From: Paludibacter jiangxiensis
GTDB lineage: Bacteria > Bacteroidota > Bacteroidia > Bacteroidales > Paludibacteraceae
Direction of reading: 5' to 3'
DNA length: 64,000 nucleotides
Assembly (NCBI RefSeq): GCF_001618385.1
Contig: NZ_BDCR01000001.1
Coordinates: 124,001 to 188,000 of the forward strand
Position 1 is the stretch's first letter. Each line of letters starts with the position of its first letter. The notes beneath the pieces are model-generated. The model was not told the origin of the DNA. It was given only the letters and a program-made list of their open reading frames with translations, and made no database searches. Made by a program: the position numbers and the translations under genes. Of the stretch, positions 44,010-52,797 are shown piece by piece.

Positions 44010-46427
44010 CTATTTATTTTTCACAAAATCTTCCCGAGCCGGAGAGAATGAGTCTACTAATACGCCAGCCTCTAAGCATTTCACTCCATGAATTTGATTG
44101 GGAGCAACATAAAAGCCATCTCCAGCTGAAAGAATCCTCATCTTTCCATCAATCACCACTTCAAATTTACCGGAAGCAACAAAAGTACTTTGGGTATGAA
44201 TATGGGTATGCGGCATTCCTACCGAACCTTTTTCAAAAGCCACTTTCACCACCATCAGGTGTTTATCGTACCCCAAAATCTGACGTTTTACACCTCCGCC
44301 AAGGATTTCCCAGGAGAGTTCTTTCTCTAATAAAAAGGTGCCTGTTGCATACACTCCATTAAGAAGAGTAAAAGAAATCCGTTGGGATTTACCTCGTTCA
44401 TCCTCAGAAGGAAGTTTCACAACCTGAGACTCTTTGATTCCATTTTTTTCGAGAGTCAGAGTCACACTTTGCAGTTTCCCGGTAGGATCCGAAACCCATA
44501 CCGCAGAACGGTTGATCATAACCAGGCAAGGCTGATCGACTCCAAGTGTCATGCTATCTGCTTCCACTTTCCCCGGCTGATGAAAAATTACCTGCAAAAC
44601 ATGTTGCTCTGGTTTGGAAACAGCCTGTACATTGGAGTTATTAGCAATAATCCGCACCGGTATTTTCTCAGAATACATTTTCATATCCTGCTCCGAAACC
44701 GACGGAACGACAATGTAAGCATAAGAAGCATTCTCAGGCTGAATTCCATGAGGTACCGTCATTAAGAAAACATCTTTATGCTCTTTCTCCTTCGATCCGA
44801 AAGCATAAATATCGCTGTGTGATCCACTCTGTTCTCCTGCACTTACAGTTATTTTTTCATTTTCAGGAAACACATAACCGATGCTGTCATGCAACACCCA
44901 TCGGGGATTATCCAAATTAGAAATACCTCTCTCCTCAGTTCCTTTATCGGTCTTCACATCCGTTTTCAGCAGGCATTGATTGAGCGTGGTTGCCACAGCA
45001 TGCCTATCTGAAGATGAAATCCCGCATCCAAGAGCCACCCATTCCTTATCGAAAAAGAACCATGCTTTTTTTGCCTTTGTATTGCAATAATCAAAGTCCA
45101 TCACGGCAGCACCAACGTTTCCATCCGATACGCCTCCCACGAACTCCGTTTGCTGCGTAATGCCCGAAATGCCCAATTTGAGCGTATCCGGATTGGTAGT
45201 TCCCGGCAAACGATTCCAGTTGAACACATTGAAAATGTCACGATATTCATCACCGCGACGAAGAATATAATTGACTCCAAACGGCTGCCACATTCCCTTC
45301 AGATTTTCATGATTCAGGCTCTCCATTCCGATTGTACGTGCCGAACACAAATGCAGCGAAGTATAAAATTCCATCGAGCGATGAATCATAAAATCGGAAT
45401 TCCAGTGGTAAAAATTTCCGGCAATATTCTGCGGTTTTTTACCAACTATTCCGTCAATCATATCCTGATAAAAGGGAACACGCTGCGGAAACATCGATTT
45501 CATAAATTCGAGATGTTTGACAAAACCATCAATATAACGGGATGTCGAGGCGATTTGCCTCCCCATTGTACTGTAATCTAACTGATTGCCATATACAACA
45601 CGAGCAATTCCGTTGGTCAAAAACTGATCGAGCAATTGCTTTTGAGCCAATGTAAAATCGAGCTCGGTATCTTTCACCAAAGGCAAAATTGTGAGTGTAA
45701 AATTCAGCAGATCGAGTCCATAACCGGCATTATACAGCAAGGGACCGTGATAATGATACGACCAGTCGGGTTGAATTCCATCTCCGGTGGTTTGAACATA
45801 CGTAGCGGCAATACCATTGATCGCCACACGTATCAGAGCCGGATCTTTTTGTATGACACCCCTGTGCAGTACACAATAAGCCGAACGCACGCGGTCAGTG
45901 GTACTGCGGATAGGTGCTGCCGGAAGCACATTAACAATATTGGCAAGAGTCGACTCTTTGATTTTCCCCTGCATTAACAAGCCGATGGTACTGAAGTGTA
46001 TCGGACGGGTAATATCATTCTTAAACCAGTTGACACATACAGGCTTGACAGCAAACCAACAATCCAGTCCATTTTGAATGGCCTTTTGCGCTGCCGAAGA
46101 CTGATACAAAGAGTTGCCCGGCTGGCTGTAGGCATATGAAAGCACCAACAAACGTTCGAGATGAACCAGCGGACTCCAGTCGTTATCCGTATCCTTATAA
46201 TCGACATCCGGCCAGCTGCCATCCGGACGAATCGATTTCAAAACAGATGGTGCTTTTGCCAGATAAGCTCCATTGATACTTGTAACCTGAGAAAATAACT
46301 GATTTTCAATTGTCTCTTTTTTTAATCGCCCGGCGATTACGGAAGAGTCATTTTGGGCAAACAGACAACCTGTCCATACAAGACAAACAGTCATGATGAT
46401 CCAAAACCGCAAACTATTCTGTTTCAT
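44010..46427 (-). CDS. PL8 polysaccharide lyase with C-terminal cupin domain
   Basis: 805 aa with signal peptide (cleavage near FAQ, residue 25). The PL8 helical toroid (about 30-380) keeps the catalytic set: Asn133 in VNWFKNDITRP, His227 and Tyr236 in DWSYHYHGPLLYNAGYG, and Arg in YSTMGRQIAS. RDIFNVFNWNRLPGTTNPDT opens the beta-sandwich region. Residues about 700-805 add a cupin: MPHTHIHTQSTFVASGKFEV with paired His, then GDGFYVAPNQIHGVKCLEAG. PL8 enzymes act on hyaluronan, chondroitin or xanthan; no sulfatase is encoded nearby, so a non-sulfated glucuronate polymer is favoured. The cupin may bind sugar or metal, or isomerise the product. Confidence 0.85.
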   Translation of the reverse strand: MKQNSLRFWIIMTVCLVWTGCLFAQNDSSVIAGRLKKETIENQLFSQVTSINGAYLAKAPSVLKSIRPDGSWPDVDYKDTDNDWSPLVHLERLLVLSYAYSQPGNSLYQSSAAQKAIQNGLDCWFAVKPVCVNWFKNDITRPIHFSTIGLLMQGKIKESTLANIVNVLPAAPIRSTTDRVRSAYCVLHRGVIQKDPALIRVAINGIAATYVQTTGDGIQPDWSYHYHGPLLYNAGYGLDLLNFTLTILPLVKDTELDFTLAQKQLLDQFLTNGIARVVYGNQLDYSTMGRQIASTSRYIDGFVKHLEFMKSMFPQRVPFYQDMIDGIVGKKPQNIAGNFYHWNSDFMIHRSMEFYTSLHLCSARTIGMESLNHENLKGMWQPFGVNYILRRGDEYRDIFNVFNWNRLPGTTNPDTLKLGISGITQQTEFVGGVSDGNVGAAVMDFDYCNTKAKKAWFFFDKEWVALGCGISSSDRHAVATTLNQCLLKTDVKTDKGTEERGISNLDNPRWVLHDSIGYVFPENEKITVSAGEQSGSHSDIYAFGSKEKEHKDVFLMTVPHGIQPENASYAYIVVPSVSEQDMKMYSEKIPVRIIANNSNVQAVSKPEQHVLQVIFHQPGKVEADSMTLGVDQPCLVMINRSAVWVSDPTGKLQSVTLTLEKNGIKESQVVKLPSEDERGKSQRISFTLLNGVYATGTFLLEKELSWEILGGGVKRQILGYDKHLMVVKVAFEKGSVGMPHTHIHTQSTFVASGKFEVVIDGKMRILSAGDGFYVAPNQIHGVKCLEAGVLVDSFSPAREDFVKNK

Positions 46428-46519
46428 TTTATTCTCAAATAAAAAACAGCTCTGTAAAAGCAGAGCTGCTTAAGTTAACAACACATCACAAACCTGATTT
46501 TAACAGGCATACTTATTGA

Positions 46520-47752
46520 TTATTCGTGCAAGACCGTCTTTTTATAACGCATCAGAGCCTCTACGAAATAGTAATCGGCATACGACAATGGCACATCCAC
46601 TTCCGAATTAGCAGGCTTATTTCCCACGCTATGACGAAGAATAAAATTTCCGTTTTCGCCAGCATTTGCCCGGTAAGAAGGAGAACTCAGGGAACGTAAC
46701 TGCGTCTCTGCAACCTTTAAATAACTTTTCGAAAGGGGTGCTTCTACATACCGACTCAATTCAATTAATGCAGAACAAACGATGGCACCCGCCGATGCAT
46801 CACGATAGGCATTCGTAATGTCAGGAGCATCAAAATCCCAGTAAGGTATCTTATCTGCCGGCAAATGGGGATTCGACAGAATAAACCGGGCAATATGCTT
46901 GGCTTGTTCCAGATATTCCGGTTTTTTCGTCTCACGATACATCATGGTGTACCCATAGAGGCCCCAGGCCTGCCCTCTTGCCCACGAAGAAGCATCGCTA
47001 TACCCCTGAGCCGTGTGCCGGAATTCGGGCAAACCGGTTTTGGGATCATAGGAAACCACGTGAAAACTGCTGTAATCGGGACGAAAATGATATTTCAGAG
47101 TTTTGTCGGCATGGGAGATGACGATATCTCTCAATTTTTCATTTTTGAATGTCTTTGATGCCCACATCAACAATTCCAGATTCATCATATTGTCAATTAT
47201 GACAGCATATTGCCAGTTGCGCCCCGGATAGGAAAAATTCCAGGATCGAATAGCTCCCACCGCAGGATTAAAACGCGTAGAAAGCGACCGGGCTGCTGTA
47301 TCGATCACGGCTTTATAATCGGGATTACGAGTCAATCGGTAACCGTTTCCAAAGCTACAAAAGATCATAAACCCGACATCGTGATTATCTGTAGTATACA
47401 TCTGACTCCTCACCCGTTGAGTAAACTCATCGGCATATTTTTTCAATTCAGCGTCTTTTGTATACTCATAAAGATACCAAAGCTCGCCGGGAAAAAAGCC
47501 GCTGATCCAGGCAGATGGCTTAGCCGTCTCCAATTTACCTTCCGCCGAAATAGTCCTAGGCAAGACTCCCGGTTTTGATTCAAGCGATTTTACCATCAGC
47601 AAACTCTGCCTTACAGCAAAATCAAGAGAGTTGCGAACCACGTCATGCATTGGCACAACCTGTTTTCTTGCAGGAGAAGTGGCAAACATCGGACATCCAA
47701 AGATTAAGCACAAAAAGCTAACAACTAAACATTTAACAACAGCTCTATTCAT
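46520..47752 (-). CDS. Unsaturated glucuronyl hydrolase, GH88
   Basis: 410 aa with an N-terminal export signal (about 1-25; a Cys at 20 hints at a lipoprotein but the lipobox is imperfect). GH88 removes the 4,5-unsaturated uronate left by lyases by hydrating its double bond. Key residues are present: Asp125 in TTDNHDVGFMIFC and Asp187 in AVIIDNMMNLELLMW, plus FRHTAQGYSDASSWARGQAW for substrate binding. Product feeds KduI/KduD. Lies between the GH3 and PL8 genes in the PUL. Confidence 0.92.
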   Translation of the reverse strand: MNRAVVKCLVVSFLCLIFGCPMFATSPARKQVVPMHDVVRNSLDFAVRQSLLMVKSLESKPGVLPRTISAEGKLETAKPSAWISGFFPGELWYLYEYTKDAELKKYADEFTQRVRSQMYTTDNHDVGFMIFCSFGNGYRLTRNPDYKAVIDTAARSLSTRFNPAVGAIRSWNFSYPGRNWQYAVIIDNMMNLELLMWASKTFKNEKLRDIVISHADKTLKYHFRPDYSSFHVVSYDPKTGLPEFRHTAQGYSDASSWARGQAWGLYGYTMMYRETKKPEYLEQAKHIARFILSNPHLPADKIPYWDFDAPDITNAYRDASAGAIVCSALIELSRYVEAPLSKSYLKVAETQLRSLSSPSYRANAGENGNFILRHSVGNKPANSEVDVPLSYADYYFVEALMRYKKTVLHE

Positions 47753-47867
47753 CGCAATATAAATTAATCATGTATAAAAATCGCAGAACATTCAGCAACC
47801 TACTAAGAATCAAATCTTTGATTTGCAGACAAGAGAGTTCATGCAAATTTATACTTATTCCATTAAA

Positions 47868-50123
47868 CTATTCAGTTACAATCAGTTTTTGACAAAGTTT
47901 TGTATCACTATCTCCGCCTATAAAAATCAGAAAATCGCCCGGTTCCACTTTTTTCACATTATCAATTCCGTAAAATGCCAGGTCTTCGGCCTTCAGCTCG
48001 AACGAAATCTTTTTCGTTTCGCCGGAGCGAAGAGCAATGCGCTGAAACCCTTTCAGCTCTTTCACCGGACGGGTAATGGAGCCTGCAATATCGCGCACAT
48101 AAAGCTGAACAACCTCGGTAGCATCTAAAGTTCCGTTATTTGTCAGATCGCAGCTAACCGTCACGTATCCCGTTTTCTTCATCGATCCGGAAGATAATTG
48201 CAGATTGCCATAAGCGAAATCAGTATATGACAAACCAAAACCAAACGGCAGCCATGGACGATTTCCTGAATCGAGATAATAGGATGTATTACCCAGAGAG
48301 GTCTGGCCGGCATTCAGAGGAATCCGATCGAGAGTCATCACATTTTCGGGTGCCGGACGACCGGTATTGTTATGATTGTAGAAGAACGGTATTTGTCCGG
48401 ACTCCTTCGGAAAAGTAGCTGGCAGTTTACCACTTGGCACTTCCTTCCCGAACAATAGATCGGCAATGGCAGGACCTCCCATGGTACCCGGATGCCAGAC
48501 ATAAAGAGTGGCATCTGCAGCCGCAACTTCTTTCATAATAGTCATTGGCCTACCTGCCATTACTACCATCACAATTGGTTTCCCGGATTTCTTCAGTTCT
48601 TGCAACAGTTCGGATTGAGCTCCTTTGAATCCCAGGTTTGAAAAGCTGTGAGCTTCTCCTGACATAATAGACTCTTCTCCGACAAACAAAAAGACTACAT
48701 CTGCCTTTTGAGCAGCCTCTAACGCCTGTGGGAAGCGGGACTTATTGGTATCGCGGCAAAAAGCCAGACCTTGTTCATATAAAACATTGACTCTGTCGCC
48801 ATACATTTTACGAATAGCCATAAGTGGAGTCTGTGTATGTCCATTTTCTCCGTCAAAAACCCAGGTTCCCATCTGGTCGTGTTGAGCATCTGCCAACGGA
48901 CCGATAACCGCTACCGTTTTCACAGCACTGGTCAACGGCAACAGGTGATTGGTATTTTTCAATAAAACAACCGATTCCACAGCTGCTTTCTTTGCTTTTG
49001 CAAGATTGTCATCTGTATAAAACGGATTCGTTGAAGGAGTGTCTGTGTAGGGATGATCGAATAGTCCCAACCTGAATTTTACCCGCAAAATATTTCGAAC
49101 TGCATTGTCAATAGTTGAGATAGAAACTTTTCCCTCTTTTACCAGCTCTTCCAGATTGTTCAAATAGCATTTGCTTACCATCTCCATATCCAAACCGGCA
49201 TTCACCGATCTCAATGCAGCTTCCTTTCGGTCGGCAGCAAAACCATGATTGATCATTTCTTCCGGAGAAGTCCAGTCGGACACCACAAAGCCGTCGAAAT
49301 GCCACTCGTCACGTAACACCTTTTTCAGTATAAACGGATTGGCAGTAGAAGGCACACCGTCATTGTCATTGAACGAGGTCATCACAGTAGCCGCGCCAGC
49401 CTGAACGGCTGCCTGAAATGACGGAAAATATACATTTCTCATCAAACGTTCGGGAATATTGGTGGAATTATAATCGCGTCCACCTTCGGCAGCACCATAA
49501 CCGATAAAATGCTTGGCACAGGCAGCCAGAGTTCCTTTGTCTGAAAGGCGTTCGGTCTGAAATCCCTTTACCATAGCAGCACCCATAACCGACGCCAGAA
49601 AGGGATCTTCACCGAAGCTTTCGGCAATACGCCCCCAACGGGCATCGCGAGCAATGTCGAGCATAGGAGCAAAAGTCCAGTTAATACCATCAGAGCTTGC
49701 TTCCTGCGCCGCAACCCTTGCACCCTCCTTCACCAGCTCGGGATCAAAAGTTGCCGCCTGGCCCAACGGAATAGGGAAAATGGTATGATACCCGTGAATT
49801 ACATCTCTTCCTACAATCAAAGGAATCCCGAGACGAGTCTCAGTTACCGCCAAACGTTGCAGGCGATTGATATCTTCGCGATTATTCACATTGAGAACCG
49901 ATCCCACACGTCCCTCGCGGATGAGTTGCATAGCCGCCGCATCACGGGTTGGTCCCGAAACCTGATACATCTGCCCGATTTTCTCTTTCAGAGTCATTTT
50001 ACCGAGCAGCCGGTCAATTTTCTTTTCAATAGCCGCATCTGCACTTTTTTGTGCAAAAATTGTTTCCGGACCAACGATTAGCATTAGCCCGAAAACAATA
50101 AGCGAAAAAATCTTTTTTGCCAT
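47868..50123 (-). CDS. Glycoside hydrolase family 3, BglX-like beta-glucosidase
   Basis: 751 aa with signal peptide (cleavage after IFAQ, about residue 25), periplasmic. Domain order: TIM barrel (about 35-370), alpha/beta sandwich (about 390-600), C-terminal fibronectin-III-like domain (about 660-745). The nucleophile Asp283 sits in FDGFVVSDWTS; the acid/base Glu is expected in VGEESIMSGEAHSFSNLG; KHFIGYGA and RDARWGRIAESFGEDP shape the -1 subsite. Most such enzymes cleave beta-glucosides, though GH3 also contains xylosidases and hexosaminidases. In this PUL it would trim neutral sugars from lyase products. Confidence 0.92.
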   Translation of the reverse strand: MAKKIFSLIVFGLMLIVGPETIFAQKSADAAIEKKIDRLLGKMTLKEKIGQMYQVSGPTRDAAAMQLIREGRVGSVLNVNNREDINRLQRLAVTETRLGIPLIVGRDVIHGYHTIFPIPLGQAATFDPELVKEGARVAAQEASSDGINWTFAPMLDIARDARWGRIAESFGEDPFLASVMGAAMVKGFQTERLSDKGTLAACAKHFIGYGAAEGGRDYNSTNIPERLMRNVYFPSFQAAVQAGAATVMTSFNDNDGVPSTANPFILKKVLRDEWHFDGFVVSDWTSPEEMINHGFAADRKEAALRSVNAGLDMEMVSKCYLNNLEELVKEGKVSISTIDNAVRNILRVKFRLGLFDHPYTDTPSTNPFYTDDNLAKAKKAAVESVVLLKNTNHLLPLTSAVKTVAVIGPLADAQHDQMGTWVFDGENGHTQTPLMAIRKMYGDRVNVLYEQGLAFCRDTNKSRFPQALEAAQKADVVFLFVGEESIMSGEAHSFSNLGFKGAQSELLQELKKSGKPIVMVVMAGRPMTIMKEVAAADATLYVWHPGTMGGPAIADLLFGKEVPSGKLPATFPKESGQIPFFYNHNNTGRPAPENVMTLDRIPLNAGQTSLGNTSYYLDSGNRPWLPFGFGLSYTDFAYGNLQLSSGSMKKTGYVTVSCDLTNNGTLDATEVVQLYVRDIAGSITRPVKELKGFQRIALRSGETKKISFELKAEDLAFYGIDNVKKVEPGDFLIFIGGDSDTKLCQKLIVTE

Positions 50124-50142
50124 AAATACAATACCTTATATC

Positions 50143-50778
50143 CTATTTGAAATCTACGAATGTATGATTATAGTCATTGCTGATTCCCCTGATTTCATAT
50201 TGGTCGGTATGGTTATTCACAAATAAAGAAATGTCATTTGTGTTAATTACTCCACCGGCAGGATTGAGAACATTCAGTGTCAGTCTTCCTGTTTTTGTGC
50301 TCAGACGCTGTATGACCAAAGACTGCATTCCTTTTTTTGCTTGAGGCCAGGTCATCTCGTAAGCTCCGGAACTATTGGGGACCAATGTCGTTCCACTTGC
50401 GGAAATGACTTGATAGTCTGTACCTGCAACCAAAGAATTGGTCACCGTGATCCAAACAAAACTCACCGGATTGTACAAAGCGGTACGTTCGCTGTTCAAC
50501 CAAAAAGGAACATTCACTTTTCCGGTTGTACCCACAGACTGCCAGGCCTTTCCATAATCACCAAACGTACCATTAGTCGCATTACTACCTTCTTTACTGC
50601 GTGTACTGCCATCATTAGCAATCTCGTAAGTCAGAAAGTTGCTGTAAGTATCTTTGTAGCTTGTAACATAATAGGTGTTGTCGTATTTTGCCAAGCCATC
50701 ACCCCACACGTTATCTTTTTCGCAGCTCACGAGAAAGATTAACATTGGAGCCAACAGGATGAATAATATTTTTTTCAT
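50143..50778 (-). CDS. PUL lipoprotein of unknown function (SusE-position)
   Basis: About 211 aa. The start at 50778 gives a clean lipoprotein signal (MKKILFILLAPMLIFLVSC, lipobox at residues 16-19); the frame extends 6 residues further. The mature part is rich in Ser, Thr, Asn, Gly and aromatic residues with beta-strand spacing, as in surface glycan-binding proteins, and ends NDYNHTFVDFK. It directly follows susD and precedes the GH3 gene, the position where SusE/SGBP-like proteins occur. No family recognised. Confidence 0.65.
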   Translation of the reverse strand: MKKILFILLAPMLIFLVSCEKDNVWGDGLAKYDNTYYVTSYKDTYSNFLTYEIANDGSTRSKEGSNATNGTFGDYGKAWQSVGTTGKVNVPFWLNSERTALYNPVSFVWITVTNSLVAGTDYQVISASGTTLVPNSSGAYEMTWPQAKKGMQSLVIQRLSTKTGRLTLNVLNPAGGVINTNDISLFVNNHTDQYEIRGISNDYNHTFVDFK

Positions 50779-50908
50779 AAATATGAATCTTATCATTAAA
50801 AATTAGGGCAATATCCATGCTATCCAACTATGCATTCGAATAATCGAATAGCATGGACATTTTTATATAAGAATAATTAGAAAACCATATAACCTATGGA
50901 GTACTTAG

Positions 50909-52732
50909 TTACCAATTAGGATTTTGAATGATCTTACCACCCGATTGCGCCACGTCAAAGGAAGGAATCGGATAGAAATAATCTTTTGTAGCATCAAATT
51001 TGCGCATCGTTTTCGATTGCAGCACATAAAGTCCCGGTTCCGGATTGGTTGAGTATTCTACCGATCCATTAGGCGTTTTTCCTGTTGCGTCAGTAAGACG
51101 TGCTGTTCTGGCCGGGTCTTCAACGGTAATACCATTGTCAGCAGCCACATATTTTGCACCTACCATAGCTTGAGGCAATTCGGTTTCTGCTATTTTCCAA
51201 CGAATCAAATCGGAATAACGAAGGTTTTCGCACATAAGCTCTACTGTACGTTCGCGGCGGATTTCGTTCAACAGGTTCAATCCATTAGCAGTAACGAAAG
51301 CATTTGTAAGTTTCACTGTAAAACCAACACGTGCACGCAATGCATTTACCGTTTCATCCAATTGAGCATCGGTAATACTTCCATTCAGTTCATACAATGC
51401 TTCTGCGTATGCGATGAGCATTTCTCCCCAACGAATGACAATGCGGTCGGTATAATCAGATGCTTGAGAAGCATTACCGTAACGGTCATTGCCACCAAAC
51501 ATTTTCTTCTGCACATAACCTGCCGGGTGAGTCGACATCGTTCCGAAAGGAGCAAAGGCGCCTTTACCTACAGTAATCCAACCGATTTTTGCATCACCTA
51601 CAGTGGCATTCGCGTTATCCTGAGGATCTCCAATACGCCAGAAACTCATAATCAGGCGTGGATCGCGTTTGCCTATATTGCCTGTTCCTGCCGGAGTAAC
51701 ACCATCTTTCATATAGCCAAATGCAGTATTGAATGAGGGTTCTGGAGTAATTCTCAACGTGGTTTTGTCAATAGGCAAACCATCGGCATACAGGTACATA
51801 TCAATCATTTTTCGGGTCACTGCATTAGATCCTTCGCACTGCAAGGTATACGTATGGTTGGTATAACCCGTACCTTTACCACCGTTAGGTCCGTATGCTT
51901 TCGCAAAAATAATTTCTTTGTTGGTCAAGTTGCTTTCATCAAAAAACAAAGCCTGGTACGATACAGCTGGACCTCCGACTGTATAGAGGGCATGTCCTTC
52001 TGCTTTCAGCAAAGTGTAAGCATCTATCGACTTTTGCAAGTGCGCTTTCCACTGGCTGTCGCTTCCCAATTTATGGTATTTTTGCATGGTACCTTCGTGC
52101 AAGCCAATTCTTACTTCCAAGCCCAGCGCCGATGAGCGGCTCACCCGGCGACGGTCAAACTCCGAAGTTGTACTCAATGCACTTACTTTGGGCAAGTGGG
52201 CAGCTGCAAAGTCCAAATCTTTATAACATTGTTGAATCACTGCTTCGCGAGGGGTTCTTTCAGCCTGAATATCCGGATCCTGAGTACTTTTGAAGGTTTT
52301 CAGAATTAAAGGCACATCTCCATATTTACTCACTAACTGAAAATAATAATAGGCACGGAAGAAGTAAGCTTCTGCAAGGTATTTGTCACGGGTAGTCTGA
52401 TCTACAGATGCCTTACTACCTTTGTCTATAATGTTGTTTGCAGTCGCAATCTGACGATAGGGCTTACTCCAGTCATCACTTTCTGCAGGTACTGTCCAGG
52501 CACCTGTGCTGACATCACTACCCATGCATTGATCATCGCCTCGTGTATCATGGCCACCAACTTCATCGAACTGATCGTACAAACGGTTGCAAGCCCCTTT
52601 CAGGTCAGCTTCCGATTTCCAGAATCCGTCGTCTGTAAGGTCACTTTTGGGTGTAACATCCAGCAGGCTGTCGCAACTTGAAAAAGTGGCGCTTGCCAAC
52701 AAAATGGCTGTATAAAATAGTATTTTTTTCAT
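50909..52732 (-). CDS. SusD/RagB family glycan-binding outer-membrane lipoprotein
   Basis: About 607 aa. The start at 52732 gives the lipoprotein signal (MKKILFYTAILLASATFSSC, Cys at 20); the longer frame overlaps the susC stop region and is not credible. SusD features: DSLLDVTPKSDLTDDGFWKS, the TPR-like helices with YLAEAYFFRAYYYFQLVSKY and GDVPLI, and the C-terminal NEIRRERTVELMCENLRYSD with DLIRWK. The C-terminal DATKDYFYPIPSFDVAQSGG is typical. It forms the lid of the SusC transporter. Confidence 0.94.
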   Translation of the reverse strand: MKKILFYTAILLASATFSSCDSLLDVTPKSDLTDDGFWKSEADLKGACNRLYDQFDEVGGHDTRGDDQCMGSDVSTGAWTVPAESDDWSKPYRQIATANNIIDKGSKASVDQTTRDKYLAEAYFFRAYYYFQLVSKYGDVPLILKTFKSTQDPDIQAERTPREAVIQQCYKDLDFAAAHLPKVSALSTTSEFDRRRVSRSSALGLEVRIGLHEGTMQKYHKLGSDSQWKAHLQKSIDAYTLLKAEGHALYTVGGPAVSYQALFFDESNLTNKEIIFAKAYGPNGGKGTGYTNHTYTLQCEGSNAVTRKMIDMYLYADGLPIDKTTLRITPEPSFNTAFGYMKDGVTPAGTGNIGKRDPRLIMSFWRIGDPQDNANATVGDAKIGWITVGKGAFAPFGTMSTHPAGYVQKKMFGGNDRYGNASQASDYTDRIVIRWGEMLIAYAEALYELNGSITDAQLDETVNALRARVGFTVKLTNAFVTANGLNLLNEIRRERTVELMCENLRYSDLIRWKIAETELPQAMVGAKYVAADNGITVEDPARTARLTDATGKTPNGSVEYSTNPEPGLYVLQSKTMRKFDATKDYFYPIPSFDVAQSGGKIIQNPNW

Positions 52733-52797
52733 ACGTTTATGATTTTGTTTTTTGTCTACATGAAATTTTCCCTGATGTGGAATTCGTTTCATTGATT

